DNA of 64,000 nt from Nageia nagi (Eukaryota; Pinophyta), in the NCBI GenBank assembly GCA_050084985.1, contig JBITNC010000001.1, forward strand, positions 1,364,001 to 1,428,000, written 5' to 3'. A program made the translations under genes and the position numbers. Under the pieces are notes generated by a model. That model made no database searches. It was given only the letters and a program-made list of their open reading frames with translations, and was not told the origin of the DNA. Positions 1-11,774 of this stretch are shown here, piece by piece; position 1 is the stretch's first letter; every line of letters starts with the position of its first letter.

Positions 1-1
1 G

Positions 2-658
2 ATAGGAAGTTTGTTATATTTGACAGCTACTAGACCAGACATTCTTCAAGCTGTATGTATGGTTGCTCGATTTCAAGAAAATCCCAAAGAGACCCATGTT
101 ACTGCAGTAAAGAGAATTTTCAGATACCTCAAAGGAACAGTAGAATATGGCTTATGGTATCCCAGAGAAAAGAACTTTACACTTACTGCTTTTTCAGATG
201 CAGACTGGGCAGGATGCGTGGATGATAGGAAGAGCACCAGTGGAGGCGCATTTTATTTGGGTAATAATCTTGTTGGCTGGCACAGTAAAAAGCAAGACTC
301 TGTATCCCTATCTACAGCGGAAGCAGAGTATATAGCCGCAACTTCTTGCTGCACACAGGTGCTATGGATGAAGCAAATGCTCAATGATTTTGGTATACAG
401 ATTAACGAGCCCATATCTGTTCAGTGTGATAACACGAGTGCAATCAATATATCCAAAAATCCTGTTATGCACTCACGCACAAAGCATATTGCAATCAGAT
501 ATCACTTTCTCAAAGAAAAAGTGGCACAAGGAGAAGTACAGTTAGACTTTGTCCCAACCACAGAGCAAGTAGCCGACATTTTTACAAAGCCCTTGTCCAA
601 GGACGTCTTCGAATATCTTCGAACCAAGCTAGGAGTTGCTGTCTTGCCCAAGTATTAG
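2..658 (+). CDS. C0: Copia pol, C-terminal RT tail and RNase H (5' end outside window)
   Basis: This is the last part of a Ty1/Copia polyprotein. The frame is open from base 2, so the start lies upstream of the window. It opens with the RT-to-RNase H linker (LYLTATRPDI, then RIFRYLKGT) typical of Copia pol. RNase H follows with its acidic motifs visible: SDADWAG, STAEAEYIA and CDNTSAI, then KHIAIRYHFL and the closing ADIFTKPL. About 218 codons contain no stop or frameshift, unlike every other pol relic in this window, so this copy is much younger. The stop at 656-658 is followed by several G-rich tracts and a long LTR at 872. RNase H removes the RNA template during cDNA synthesis in the virus-like particle. 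The family call is firm; activity of the whole element cannot be judged from its tail. Confidence 0.93.
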   Translation: MGSLLYLTATRPDILQAVCMVARFQENPKETHVTAVKRIFRYLKGTVEYGLWYPREKNFTLTAFSDADWAGCVDDRKSTSGGAFYLGNNLVGWHSKKQDSVSLSTAEAEYIAATSCCTQVLWMKQMLNDFGIQINEPISVQCDNTSAINISKNPVMHSRTKHIAIRYHFLKEKVAQGEVQLDFVPTTEQVADIFTKPLSKDVFEYLRTKLGVAVLPKY

Positions 659-871
659 CTAGCTCTGAACATCGCCTTCTCAGGGGGAGTACTTATTTTT
701 TCTTTTCTATATCCAATGTTCACTCCTAATTTCCTGAGAATGTAGTGTATGGACTCAGGGGGAGTCTGTAAATGCCCTTTGTTATTGTTGACAAAGGGGG
801 AGAAGTGTCCTGAATTTGGTATCTGATCAAGTGGTGTTAATGGTGTTGCCAACAATTCCAAAGGGGGAGAT
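659..871 (+). promoter_or_regulatory. C0 3' untranslated region with polypurine tracts
   Basis: Between the pol stop and the LTR there are four G-rich tracts: tcagggggag near 680, a second near 750, caaagggggag near 795, and aaagggggagat directly against the LTR start. The last is the expected polypurine tract priming plus-strand synthesis. Repeated GGGGG tracts downstream of pol are common in Sirevirus-like Copia elements. Confidence 0.75.
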
Positions 872-904
872 TGTTGAGTATGTGTGATTGAGAAGTGTGA
901 TTGT

Positions 905-1590
905 AATTGTTGTCAACAAGATATTGATCGGGTTCCGGAGGATTAACTAAGTTCCGAAAGTGAAGCGAGACTGTTTGATCGGGTTCTGGAGGTCTAACTG
1001 TGTTCCGGAAGAGAAGTGTGATTGGTTGACCGAGTTCCGGAAGAAATGACGTCAGCGATTTCGGGCTTTCACTCAAAACCGGAGTCCGGAAGTGATGAGG
1101 TCAGCAAGGAGCGATCAAAGAGCCGGAGCCAGCGAGTAAAACATTCCGGAAGCAAGAGATGATGTCACGGGGAGAACGATGTTCACATTTGTGAATGGAA
1201 CCGGGTTCCGGAGACGATGAGGTCAGCAAAGAATAATCAAAGAGCCGGAGTCAGCGAACAAAGCATTCCGGAATGCACAAATGAGATCGGCAAAGAGAGA
1301 TTGAAAAGTCTGGAGACAAAAGTCCGGAAACAAGTGTCCGGAGATGATGACATCATGAGGAAAGAGTGATACTCTATTTCTGGAGTCAGGAAGTGATGAC
1401 ATCATTATGCAGAGTTCAAAAGTCTGGAGACAAACGACCCAAGGTAAAAATCCGGAAACAAACGTCCGGAGGTAAAGATCCGGAAACAAATGTCCGGAGG
1501 TAAAGGTCCGGAAATGATGACATCATGCGGAAAGCGTTTTATTCTATTTCCGGAGTCCGGGGAATGATGACATCACAATATATATAGCAA
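905..1590 (+). promoter_or_regulatory. C0 LTR promoter: TCCGGA and bZIP-site array with TATA box
   Basis: Seen directly: a perfect TGACGTCA at 1047-1054 and at least four gatgacatca variants (near 1344-1356, 1394-1405, 1513-1526 and 1563-1575), plus related gatgaggtcagc and gatgatgtcac. They are interspersed with more than a dozen ttccgga or tccggag units. The array stops at TATATATA (1579-1586). TGACGTCA-type elements are binding sites of plant bZIP/TGA factors, which often mediate stress or salicylate responses. That this LTR is stress-inducible is inference. Confidence 0.6.
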
Positions 1591-1939
1591 ACATCCGGTA
1601 AGCGAGGAAAAGAGTCCGAAATTATCAGAAAAGCTATCATGAAGAAGACAAAGGGTCCGGAATCGTAAGAAACACCATAGTGAAGAATAAAAGAATCCGG
1701 AATTAGCTGAAATTCATGAAGAAAGAGGTATACTTGTCAAAACAACTCTGTCTGAGAAGTAAAGGCGTTCGTCAGTTACAAACAAGGATTCTGTTGATAA
1801 CGTATAATGACAGGAATAGTTTCTAGGAGTGTTCTTGATGTGTAACGGTTAAGTACAGGAATAATGTGAAAAATGGATGTAAGAAAAGGAGCAGAGAGTT
1901 GCAATGTGAATAGTGTGGACATGGCAAGAAGTAATGAGT

Positions 1940-2140
1940 GCACAGCTCGAGGAGAGAAGTAGCTGAGATTGCACAGCTGGAGGACAAAGCAAGTTATGAG
2001 TGCACAGCTCGAGAAAAGTAGTAGTTGAGATTGCACAGCTTGAGGAGAGAAGAAGTAATGAGTGCACAGCTCAAGGATAGAAGAAGTTATGAGTGCACAG
2101 CTCGAGGAGAGTAGTAGCTGAGAGTTTACAGCTAAAGGAA
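1940..2140 (+). repeat. 31-bp minisatellite, 7 units, within C0 LTR
   Basis: The core gcacagct recurs at 1940, 1971, 2002, 2033, 2064, 2095 and, degenerate, 2126: exactly 31 bp each time. Units alternate between gagtgcacagct and gattgcacagct forms, suggesting a 62-bp higher-order unit. It lies downstream of the TATA box, so it would be transcribed. A long minus-strand open frame here is a by-product of the repeat. Confidence 0.9.
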
Positions 2141-2806
2141 TAAATGAAGCAAGTAGTGGGACATGCAGATATAAGAGTTGGTTTCTAGGTGTAAAATGTG
2201 TGGGATGAAAAGGGGTGAATAGAGGCAAAGTGTGTGTGGAGTATGTGATGAGAAGTGTGTGAAGTAAAGTATGCAAACGCAGGTAATTGCATGAATGTGA
2301 TGAGCAGAGAAGTGAGTGAAAGCAAGTGCTATGTGTAAAGTGAAGTATCTGAAGAGCATGAAGTGAGCATTAGAGCTAGACCATTGAGGGTCTTCTAGAA
2401 CTGAATTCTTTTCTCCCTTTTTGAATGTTGTATCAAGTGGGTGCTTGATAAGTGGTAGTGGGTGCTACCCTTCACAGTTGGTGCTGTGAATGAGAGAGCT
2501 GGAGTTGGTGCTCCAAGCAGTTGGTGCTGCTATTCTCAGAGTGGTAGTTGGTGCTACCCTTCACAGTCGGTGCTGTGAATTTGTAAGCTCTCTTTTATGG
2601 CTGGATTTGGATTGGTGTCCAAGCAGTCTTGTTCGGGGATGTAGCCAATCTGGTGAACCTCATTACATCTGGTGTTGTGTGATGTGCTGGTGTGCTTGCT
2701 AATTTTTCTCTAGCATTTAATCTATCTCCATTTAAGAAGATCAAGTTCATTATTTTTTTTGATACACTGATTCACCCCCCCTCTCAGTGTCACTTAAAGT
2801 CCAACA

Positions 2807-3960
2807 CATTTTTCGATGGTGATTTATATGTGAAAATCTACATGAATTAACTACAAGGGTTTGTTGTTGAAGAAAAATAATATTTTGTGTGCAAGTTAAA
2901 GAAGTCTTTGTATGGAATTAAGTAAGAACTTAAGGTTTGATACAAAATAATTTTAGGATACTTTAAGGACATTGAGTTTTCTAAATGCTTCTCTAATTTA
3001 AATCTTTATATGTTCAACCAAGGACAACACTTGATCTAGATTCTTATCTATGTGGATGATCTTATAATTACAAGGAATAATATAATCCTCATACAAGATT
3101 GCATATCCAAACTTAAGGTAACTTTTAAAATGATTAATTTTGGTCTATTGCATTACAAGGTATGCAAGTGTACCAGTACAAGGATTGTATTTACCTTAGT
3201 TAATCTAAGCATATCTCAAATATCTTGTAAAAATTTAGAATGGAGGAGTGCAAGCATGTTGCAATTTCAGTCTGTCTTGGAATCACTATCTCTTAGTTCC
3301 AACTCTTAGTTGGAAAATGTTATGGCTTATAGAAAACTAATTAGTAGTCTTCTTTATTTGACTATATCTAGGCTAGATATTACCTTTGCCATGAATTTGA
3401 TAGCTTGATTTATGCAAAAACCATATGTTGAGCACTTCAATGTTGTTAAGGAAATTTTGAGGTATGTAGCGGGTATTAAAGATCTTGCTCTCAAAAAGTA
3501 TAAGTTGCCCTTATTTGTTCTCTTAGGATTCTTAGATTCTAACTATGGAGGAGATAGAGATGATAAAAAATTAACCTCTACTTATGTGTTTAGTATTAGT
3601 TTAGGAGCTATCTCTTGGATATCAAAGAAGCAACCTAATACTACTCTCTTCACCATTGAGACTGAATATCATGCAATATCAATTGCAACCTAAGAAGCCA
3701 TTTGGTTGAAATATTTTTTAAAAGAAATAAAGTATAAACAAGTTCATCCATATTAAATTTTTTTAGATAATCAATTAGCTATTGCTTTGGCAAAGAATCT
3801 TATTTTTCATTAGAGAATAAAGCATGTAGAAATCCAAGTCCACTTCATTAGAGAGAAGTATCTGAATGGTATTCTACACTTATAATATTATCCATAAATT
3901 CTAAAATCTATTGATTTGTTCACCAAGCCCCTTCATGAAGCTTAATTTTGTAAGCTTAGG
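2807..3960 (+). pseudogene. C1: Copia reverse transcriptase/RNase H relic
   Basis: This is an old Copia pol 3' part broken at its left side by C0. Translation in shifting frames gives the middle of RT (CKLKKSLYG-like, then YVDDLIITRNN with the YVDD active site at 3049-3060), the RT tail (LTISRLDITFAMNL near 3356) and RNase H (DRDDKKLTSTYVFSI, TETEYHAI-like, LDNQLAIAL, ending near LFTKPLHEA). Several in-frame stops and frameshifts are present. The first RNase H acidic motif, normally D-x-DWAG, reads DSNYGG, so catalysis is lost even without the stops. It shares wording with C2 (TSTYVFSI, GAIS), showing the same family. Confidence 0.88.
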
Positions 3961-5018
3961 GAGTCTATTAGGTTGGTGAATTTTCTCTCAAAAAAAGAGT
4001 AAATATTGAATTCTTGTTGAATCCATTGTAATTTCTTTCTTCTTAATAAAGTTAAACTTTTTTAGTTTATATACTTTGTTTATACATTCTTCTATTTGGT
4101 GACTATAAGTATGGGCTTGAAATCTTAGTGATAACTTATAGTGTACCTCAAATCCAAGCATATTATATCAAAAACAAAGTTCTTGATGTAATAACTACAA
4201 ATTTGTTCATCTAATTTTATCTCTCCTAATTTTTTCATTAGCCGCTTTAGAAACTTTGTTGTGCATACTTTGAAAGTTTCTTATGGTAGTGAAGTTATTC
4301 TCAAGGGGGAGTGAAGGTTGAATTCATATTTGTAATAACAAATTCATCCTTAGTAGGCTATTTTTGTCATATAGTGTTGATCTAAATATACACCTTCATG
4401 GTTAGTTCACTCTATGTGAAGAACTCATGGTACATTTTATTTTTCATTATCACTATGTGAGAAGTTAGTATGTGTTTGTTGGCACTGTTTAGCTATCCAT
4501 ATATGAGCAACTCATATGCACATATAATTTTTTTATTGTTGATCAACATATGTTTCTAATATATGATATATGAATATAAGTATTGGATTGGCATCTTCGT
4601 GATGACTTATAATGCATCATTGATTAGTTTATGGATGGTATTACTTAATTTATTTATCATATTATTGATATGAATGTTATATGATGTATCTAAATAATCT
4701 TATTTATGAGCTACTTATAGCTTACAAGTTTCATCTTGAGAGTGCAAGTTACTTACTTCATATGAGCAAGTTCATGGAGGCTCATATGTCAACTCAGAGT
4801 TGATCAACTATACTTACAGTGAAACCAATTATGGTTAATGATTGTATTGTAAGCTATTTTATCAAATGAGATTGTAATGAGTCTCAAACTAAGATCTTAC
4901 TTATTTTTCAATGATGTAAGAGTTCTCATCTTCACTTGTATCTCTTTGGAGGATAACTCTCTTACTCTATATTTCTTCTTCTCTCTATGCTCTATCCCAA
5001 TATTACATTAAAAGGAAG
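3961..5018 (+). other. C1 long 3' untranslated region
   Basis: No gene is seen. This spacer of about 1 kb lies between the RNase H end and the 3' LTR. It holds an internal G-tract (ctcaagggggagtgaagg near 4300) and a final one (aaaaggaag) against the LTR. The corresponding region of C2 (12431-13228) and the minus-strand copy at 62155-62785 share phrases such as a motif on a changing time-of-day-like string ggcttggcatcttcgtgatg, so the long 3' UTR is a family trait. Confidence 0.6.
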
Positions 5019-5494
5019 TGTTAGAATTTGTAATGTAATATTGTGTAATATTTTTTTTAATATAAATTTACTTAATACTTAAAGTATCATTAGATACCTT
5101 AAAGTATTAAAGGAATAAAAATAGGATAAAGATTGAAAAATAAGTATGGGTTTAAAAATAGGCAAAGGATTAAAAATAGAAAAGAAATTAATTATAGAGT
5201 GGATTTTTTCTTATAAAAGGAGAAGAACCCTCCCTTTCTCTAGTTACACAATTGTAATGCAAACTTTGCTATAGGTTTAGAGTGTAAGAAAGAGATAAGA
5301 GATTTTGTAAGAGAGGTCACTGAGAATAAGAAGATCTTAGTTAGTGGATGTACTCCCAAAGAGGGAGGAACCACTTTATATCTTGTGTTATTTGTGAGAT
5401 TGATTTGAGTTATTTGTTAGTGTGTTAATATTGTAAGTGCCTTCTTGAGATCTTGGTAGATTAGAAGTTAATTCAAAAAGGGTTAATTTCTTCA
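5019..5494 (+). mobile_element. C1 3' LTR
   Basis: It starts TGTTAGAATTTG right after a polypurine run and ends in CTTCA. A TATA-like element (cttataaaagg) lies near 5210, and a family phrase tggatgtactcccaaagag lies near 5345. It is the same family as the minus-strand LTR at 61667-62154 and more distantly the C2 LTRs. It runs directly into the partial 5' LTR of C2 at 5495. Confidence 0.8.
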
Positions 5495-5868
5495 GAGTAT
5501 GCCCCTTGTGTAAAAGGGTAAAGCATGTCATGTGTTTGTATAATGGTTAAAAGGGTGATCCAAGAAAGGATTTTGTACTATAAATAGAAGACCTTTTCCT
5601 TGTGATCACTCACCAAAACTTGAAGCAAAGTTATGCTATAGAATTAGTGTTAGGAAAGAAAGAAATAGGTCTTGTAAAAGAGTTATCTTTGTAAATGAAG
5701 AAGATCTTAGTTAGTGGATATACTCTCTTGTATAAGAGAAACTAATTTATATATGTGTTAAATTTGTAAGATTGGGTATTATGTTTATGCTTTGAGTACT
5801 GATATTTAAGAGAGTTTTCAAGTGATTTGGTAAATTAAGATTTTAATTTTTTAGGATTAAATTCTTCA
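5495..5868 (+). mobile_element. C2 5' LTR, 5'-truncated
   Basis: It matches the C2 3' LTR from about 13364 to its end. Shared landmarks are a TATA box (tactataaatagaag, TATAAATA at 5579-5586), a gatcactcac phrase and the final attcttca. The first part of the LTR is missing and is replaced by the complete end of the C1 LTR. Confidence 0.85.
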
Positions 5869-5870
5869 TT

Positions 5871-5882
5871 TGGTATCAAAGC
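5871..5882 (+). promoter_or_regulatory. C2 primer binding site (initiator Met tRNA type)
   Basis: TGGTATCAAAGC lies two bases inside the 5' LTR. It matches the TGGTATCAGAGC complement of the plant initiator methionine tRNA 3' end at 11 of 12 positions, as usual for Copia elements. Confidence 0.85.
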
Positions 5883-8712
5883 TTGGTGTGAAGGCTTGTT
5901 TTCACATCTTTAAGGTCCTTCATCCTTCTTCAACTTGGAGGTCTTCATTATTCATCCTACTCTTCATTACTATGGATTTTTACTAACATTTTTTAACATG
6001 GATAACATTAATAAGGGGGATGTTATGATTTTTTTTTAACATGATTAATGTTAGTAAATTTTTTATTTTTTAACATGTTAGTAATTTTTTTTTCAATGGT
6101 TTTTAACATATTGCAAAGAAAAGGGAATGCTTTATTAAAAATCTCAAAGTTAAAAGCATTTTTATTTATTGATATGCAAAGTTTTTTTTTTTTTAATTTC
6201 AAATAAAGGAGATTAATAATCAAAATTATTTTTTTTGATTTACAAGCATTTTTTCAATGATAAAGGAATTTTTTTTTTAAATTTTTTTCATTAAATATAA
6301 AAATTTTTGAAAGTTTTATTTTTAAAAAAATTGAAAGGGGGTTGACTGCTAGGCAGCAGCCAACCCTTGGCTCACCCATAATGGTCGATCAACCCCCAAC
6401 CCTCCATCCTCATTTCCATAGTAATCAATTGGATCATAGAGAACTCTAACCTCCCCTCTATGTAGCACCCCCTATTATGGTAAATAAGTTGTGCCAACCC
6501 CTTACTTTAGGCACACCCTTGTAATGCTTCTGATTCTGATCTCTTCACTAGCAATCACTCTCTCACCCACCTCTAACGGTAGCACATGCTCACCTATGAT
6601 GACCCAAATGATAACCCCACATAACCTATAGACTATCTTGAATGCACTTTGACTACATTAGAACCCTCATGGGCTTCCTCCATCCCTCAAGAACCTACCT
6701 TATAATCTCCATCACTTAGCACTTGTAGCTACATCCATTTAACTACTTATTGATCATAAACCTTGCTCATTTTTTTTTGCTGCACACAACACTATGGCCC
6801 TTGAGAATTTCCTCTTTCACTTAGACTCCTTTTGCAAATTGTACTAGCATTTATTTTTTTAAAACTCACCCGCATCCCCATCTAAATCCTACGATGGTTA
6901 TTTTTTTGTGGCTTATGATCCCATCTTAGTCCTATAGTGGTTGTTTTTTATGGCTTGCAACTCTACCAAGGGGGTGGCCCATGGTCCCTGCCAAGCATGT
7001 GACTGAAGGCCCTCTCCAAGAAGGTGGATTTTGGCCTCCTTGAAACCTCTTATTTAAAAAAAAATCTATGCCTTCTTTTTTGATAACATTTTTTTCCTTC
7101 CTTTTTTTGAACTCTCATCATTTAGCATTAAATGCAATTTTTTTCCTTAAAAGTCAAGTTTTTGGTACTTGTTCTTACTTCCACCTCCTCATAAATGTGA
7201 TAGCTTTTCTTCTTTGATGAGTGTTGCATTTAATGTGTCTCATTATTTTCCTTGTTCAAAAAGCTAAAAGTATAGGCTCATAGTTAATATCTATAGGGAA
7301 ATTTATAAGGACAAATGTTTTAATCTTTTGTAGGATGTTTTTCAATAAAGAGGCAATTTATTTATATATTTTCCTCTAAGGTAAAAAAAAAATGAAAATG
7401 ATGAATTTTTTTAAAGTGTTAAAAAGGGGAATATATATTTTAACACTTTAACATTTTTAGAATATATATTATTATTATTTTTTTGCTTAGATAGGCATTA
7501 TTTTTAAGTAAAAATGAGGGAATTTTTTACATGAGGATTAATGCCTTGAATTATGAAAATATGCATGGGATTGTTTTTGGAATACATTTTCATTTTTGAT
7601 AAATGAATTTAAGTATGGTGCTATTTTGGTGAAGGGATGATTATTTTCTCTATGGTAAAAATTTGACAAGTCTTTATCTTAGTGCTAAAAGATAATTTTT
7701 TAAAAAGTAAATTACATTTTTTTTTACCTATGTACCTTGGTGAAAAGGAACTTGTTTTGCTAAAATTCAAGCTTTTTAAGTAAATAAGAAGATTTTTTTT
7801 TCTTAAAAATAGTAAACTTATGCAAAATCATTTTTGATAAACTTTTGAAATATTATAGAACTTATGTAAAGAGGTCCATTTAGGGTTAGTAATAAAACCC
7901 ATTGGAATCTTAGGTTTCAATTTGTTGATGGATGATCTATCATTTTTTATGCACTTTACTTTATGTTATGCATATTTGCTTTATATATTTTTACAAAATT
8001 CATAAACATTGAATGTACAACCCTCTAAAATGAACACTTTTGCATATATGTTCTACAACATGACTTGTTTGGGGAGCCATGAGGTAAGGACAAGGTCTAT
8101 TGGAGCTTTTAGTCTGATGATCTAAATGGTGAAATGTTCATGCTTTTTAATTTCTCTTAAGTCCTCTATTATTCTGGATATAACTCCATATAAGTGTACA
8201 AGTATGTGTGTAGTGATACCACATATTTGTACCTCCATTCAAAGATTATCTTGATAACCTAAGAGGACAACTTGAAACCTAATCAAGATAATAATTTAGC
8301 CAATCCAACATATATCATAACCTTGAAAAATAATTAGTACTCTTTCATGAGAGTATATTATTGTCTAAGATGAACTAACTGAGGATTGGTAGGATTTTGG
8401 ATCCACCTTGCAGGAATCCAAGTGAAGGTCTAATTTTAGATAAGAAAACAAGCCTCAACATTATCGCTCTCTACAACTATGGTACTTGGTTATGAAAAAA
8501 TGTTGGATGGATGAAATATATTATGCACATGTGAATTTTTTTAAATATGCCTTTTTTGATCAAATTTTGTCATGTATGGTTGATCAATTTGAATAAATCT
8601 AAATATGTATGAATGATTAAACTCAACATGCATAGTTGATTTATTTGATTCACAAATTTAACATGCATAAATAGGTTAACACTTTCACCTTCTTATGTAT
8701 CAAATGGGAGAC
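5883..8712 (+). other. C2 leader, AT-rich, probably containing an old insertion
   Basis: No gene is recognised. A tract aataagggggatgttatg at about 6010-6027 looks like a polypurine tract plus LTR start, suggesting debris of another element. It is followed by poly-T tracts (6028-6330), then a C-rich stretch at 6340-7050 with repeated caaccc phrases, then AT-rich DNA. A matching second boundary was not found. Confidence 0.4.
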
Positions 8713-9560
8713 ATGCCCAAATTTTTTTTTGATAGTTCCAACTATGGTATTCAAGAACCTTATATGAAAGCTGAATTAGAGGCAATGAAATTATGGCAAA
8801 TAGTTAGTTAGAACCTAGTTACTCCTATAAATGAGAAGGCACTTGAGGCTTATAATACAAAGAATGAATTAATAACTTTTATGATTTTTTTATGCAGTGT
8901 CAAATGAAGTGCTGCTTATGATCTCTTCATCAACCTTTATAAAAGAAGCTTGCGATAGACTTAAGAAAATCCACCTAGGGTTCAAATTTTCAAGAAGGTT
9001 CACCATTCTCCAAAAGTTGCTTCAATATTATCAAGTAGAAGATGAAAATATTACCATATATTTGAATAAGATCATTGACCTTAGGACCTAACTTATTAGT
9101 TATGGATGTAATTGGATCAACAATGAGTTTATGGTCTTCATCATTATTCAAATCCTTTATTTAAAATTTAGTAACTTTGTGATGGTTATTGAGAGTAGGG
9201 TTGATGATGATGAAGAAGTATTCTATCTCAAAAACCTTTCAAGGCTCCTTTTGAAGCATGAAGAAACTCTTAATAAAAAGGTGCTGATGTCTTCTCCAAA
9301 AAATAATAACATTGCTCTAGGACCAATCAAAACTTCTTTAAAGAAGAAGTTCAAGCATAAAATTAAATCTTTTCCTGCTACCTTTAATAAATCTAAAAAG
9401 AAGGGAAATAATAGCTACAAATAGAGAGATGGAAGCGGTAAGGCAAACAAACCAAATCCTAAGGAAAAATTTGATAGAAGTTGTAACTTTTCTGATGGTT
9501 ATAGTCACAAAGAATTTGATTGCTACAAGAATAAAAGAATAAGAAAAATGGAAATATAAA
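8713..9560 (+). pseudogene. C2 gag relic
   Basis: The likely start is the ATG at 8713, with a short open stretch then stops. Recognisable Copia-gag (UBN2-like) text includes a region of the form AYNTKNELI, DRLKKIHLG, LLQYYQVEDENI, then a lysine-rich tail. A zinc-knuckle remnant near 9480-9530 reads CNFSDGYSHKEFDC; the second cysteine of C-x2-C-x4-H-x4-C is a serine. Gag would form the particle and bind RNA; here it is dead. Confidence 0.78.
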
Positions 9561-9599
9561 GAATTTCAAAGGAAAGAAGAATATTAAATTTGGTTTTCT

Positions 9600-10870
9600 T
9601 TCTATTCTTTACTTCATGATTCAAACTTTATTTTATAATTGGATTGTTGCCTCTAGGTGCACTAATCACTTATGATTTGAAAAGGATAAGTTTGAAAATT
9701 TTTATAAGTATAGAAAGGATGCATTTTTGATATGTGATAATTCAATCCTTGAAGTCCAAGGAATTAGGAATGTGTTAATTCACAATTTTTTTTTTTTTTA
9801 AAATATGCTCTATGTGCCTAAGCTTACAATGAATCTTCTTTCTATAATTCAAATTGCAAGGAATGGATACTCATTTGAATTCAACTCACACTCTTAGTGC
9901 ATTAATAAGGGACTTGACACTTTGGTGAAAGGATCCTTGAAAGATGATGTCTACATTATGGATCAAGTTCTAACAAATATGTGTCTTGATACAAATATTT
10001 TCTCTAGGAAAAATATTTGGCATTAATATTTAAGGAACCTTAACTACAAAAGTATGTAAGTCATGAAAGAATAATAACTTATGGAAGGTTTACCTTTGAT
10101 TTCACCCATAATTGGTTTGTGTGAGAAGTGCATCATAGGAAAGATGAATATACAAAGTTTTGAAAAAAATAATGCAACAAAGGTAACCCAACCTCTTCAA
10201 CTTGTGTATTCAGATTTGATGGGTCTATTTCAGACTAAGTTTCTTGGCTTATATCTTTACCTTCATCTATAAATTCAATAAGATGATATTTAGTTATCTA
10301 CTTGAGAATAAAGATAAAATCTTTGAAAGATTTAAATATTTCAAGGCCTTAGTTGAAAATTAGATTGAACATAAAATAAAGATACTAAGATCAAAAAATA
10401 GGGGTGAGTATAAAAACTATGAGTTTAATGACTACTGTCCCAAGTATGATATCAAGTGGCAGTTTATGATTCCTTATACTTCTCAACAAAATGGTGTTTC
10501 CAAAAAGAAAAATAGGATAATTATGGATATGGATAAATGCATGTTGGAAAATCTTTCTAGTTTATTATGGTATGAAGCTATAAGCACTACAATTTACATC
10601 TTGAATAGGTGTTCTACAAAAGCCATTATGGGTAAAACTCCTTTTGAGGTATCAACATGAAAGAAACCTAAAATTTCTCACTTTAGGGTGTCTAGTTATG
10701 AATAATTATCCTATGTTATTTACAAAAAAGCAAAAATTTGAATAAGATATGGAAAATGTATCTTTGTAGGCTATGATAGTCAACATAGAGGCTATAGGCT
10801 CTAGTCTTCATCTTACTAAGTAATGTTTGTATCAAAGGATGTAACATTCAATGAGGTTAATCTAAGTCAA
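9600..10870 (+). pseudogene. C2 protease/integrase relic
   Basis: Fragments in several frames give the GAG-pre-integrase region, then the integrase end: an RSKNRGEYKNYEF-like motif, IPYTSQQNGVSKKKNR (10468-10515; the usual QQNGV signature) and LLWYEAISTTIYILNR. They are followed by the SH3-like segment CIFVGYDSQHRGYRL near 10750-10800. At least eight stops interrupt it. Confidence 0.82.
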
Positions 10871-10899
10871 AGGATAACAAGAAGTATGACCTTTAACAA

Positions 10900-11760
10900 A
10901 TCCTTATTTCTAAAATTGATAACAAAAATGAACCCTCATCATTTAAGAAAGCTTCAAAGAACGAGTGTTGGATGGAAGCTATGAAAGTAGAGTATAAGAT
11001 GCTTATAAAAAATAATTTTTGAGACTTAGTTCCTTATCCCCATAAGAGGAATGTGATTGGAAATAAGTGGATCTACAAGGTCAAGTATAATTCAATAGGG
11101 AATATTGAGAAATATAAGGCAAAGTTAGTGGCTAAGGTTTTGCTCAAAAATACAAAGTTGATTATGAGGAAACCTTTACTCTCATGGTAAAGATGCCCAT
11201 TATCAAAATAATCCTTGCTCTTTTAGTAGCTCAAGGATAGAAAGTTTTTCAACTTGATGTCAAAAGTGCATTTTTCAATAGTGAATTATATATAGAAATC
11301 TACATGAATCAACTAGAAAGATTTGTTATGGAAGGAAAAGAGTCATTTATGTGAAAGCTAAAGAAGCCATTGTATGGATTTAAGCAAGCACCTAGATCTT
11401 GGTACAAGAATATTTTAGAGTAATTTGCAAATATTATATTCTCCAAATGCTTTTATGACTCATATATATATCCTCAAAAAAGGAAAAGATATAGTCTTAA
11501 TTCTCTTTCACATGGATGATCTTCTAATCACTAGGAATAATGATGAAATCATCTAAAAGTGCATATTCAAACTTAAGGCAATGTTTGAAATGATTAATCT
11601 TGGTCTCTTGCACTACTAAATTAGAATAAAAGTATACCAATATAAGACTTATACTTATCTTAATCAATATAAATATATATAATATATATTACAAAAGTTT
11701 GGAATGAAGGATTGAAATCTACTATGATCCTAGTCTCTCCTAGAATCACTTTATCTTTTA
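10900..11760 (+). pseudogene. C2 reverse transcriptase relic
   Basis: It opens with a WMEAMKVEYK-like motif near 10970 and GNKWIYKVKYNSIG near 11060, both Copia RT starts. The catalytic box is HMDD at 11509-11520, with Y and V of YVDD changed. Frameshifts lie near 11140 and 11220. The domain ends where the RNase H frame begins. Confidence 0.82.
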
Positions 11761-11774
11761 ACTCCAATTCTTAG

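Larger units (their letters stand above)
872..2806 (+). mobile_element. C0 3' LTR, Sirevirus-like, about 1.9 kb
   Basis: The LTR starts TGTTGAG directly after the polypurine tract and ends in CCAACA, giving a short TGTTG/CAACA inverted terminus. At base 2807 the sequence becomes mid-domain reverse transcriptase of another Copia element (C1), which fixes the right edge. A TATA box lies at 1579-1586. Upstream of it is a dense array of TCCGGA and TGACGTCA-like motifs. Downstream are a 31-bp minisatellite and a region of repeated gttggtgct units. A diverged relative of this LTR is the solo LTR at 49982-51644; the 3' parts match well (ccattgagggtct, ggtgaacctcattacatct). The target duplication should read cattt, seen at 2807-2811; its partner is outside the window. 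Confidence 0.85.

Noticed and set aside
1940-2140. CRISPR-like regular repeats
   Set aside because: Units are contiguous with no unique spacers, and the setting is a plant LTR.
1776-2276. 166-codon minus-strand open frame
   Set aside because: It is created by the 31-bp tandem array and gives a repetitive Leu/Ser/His peptide with no domain; the region is an LTR.
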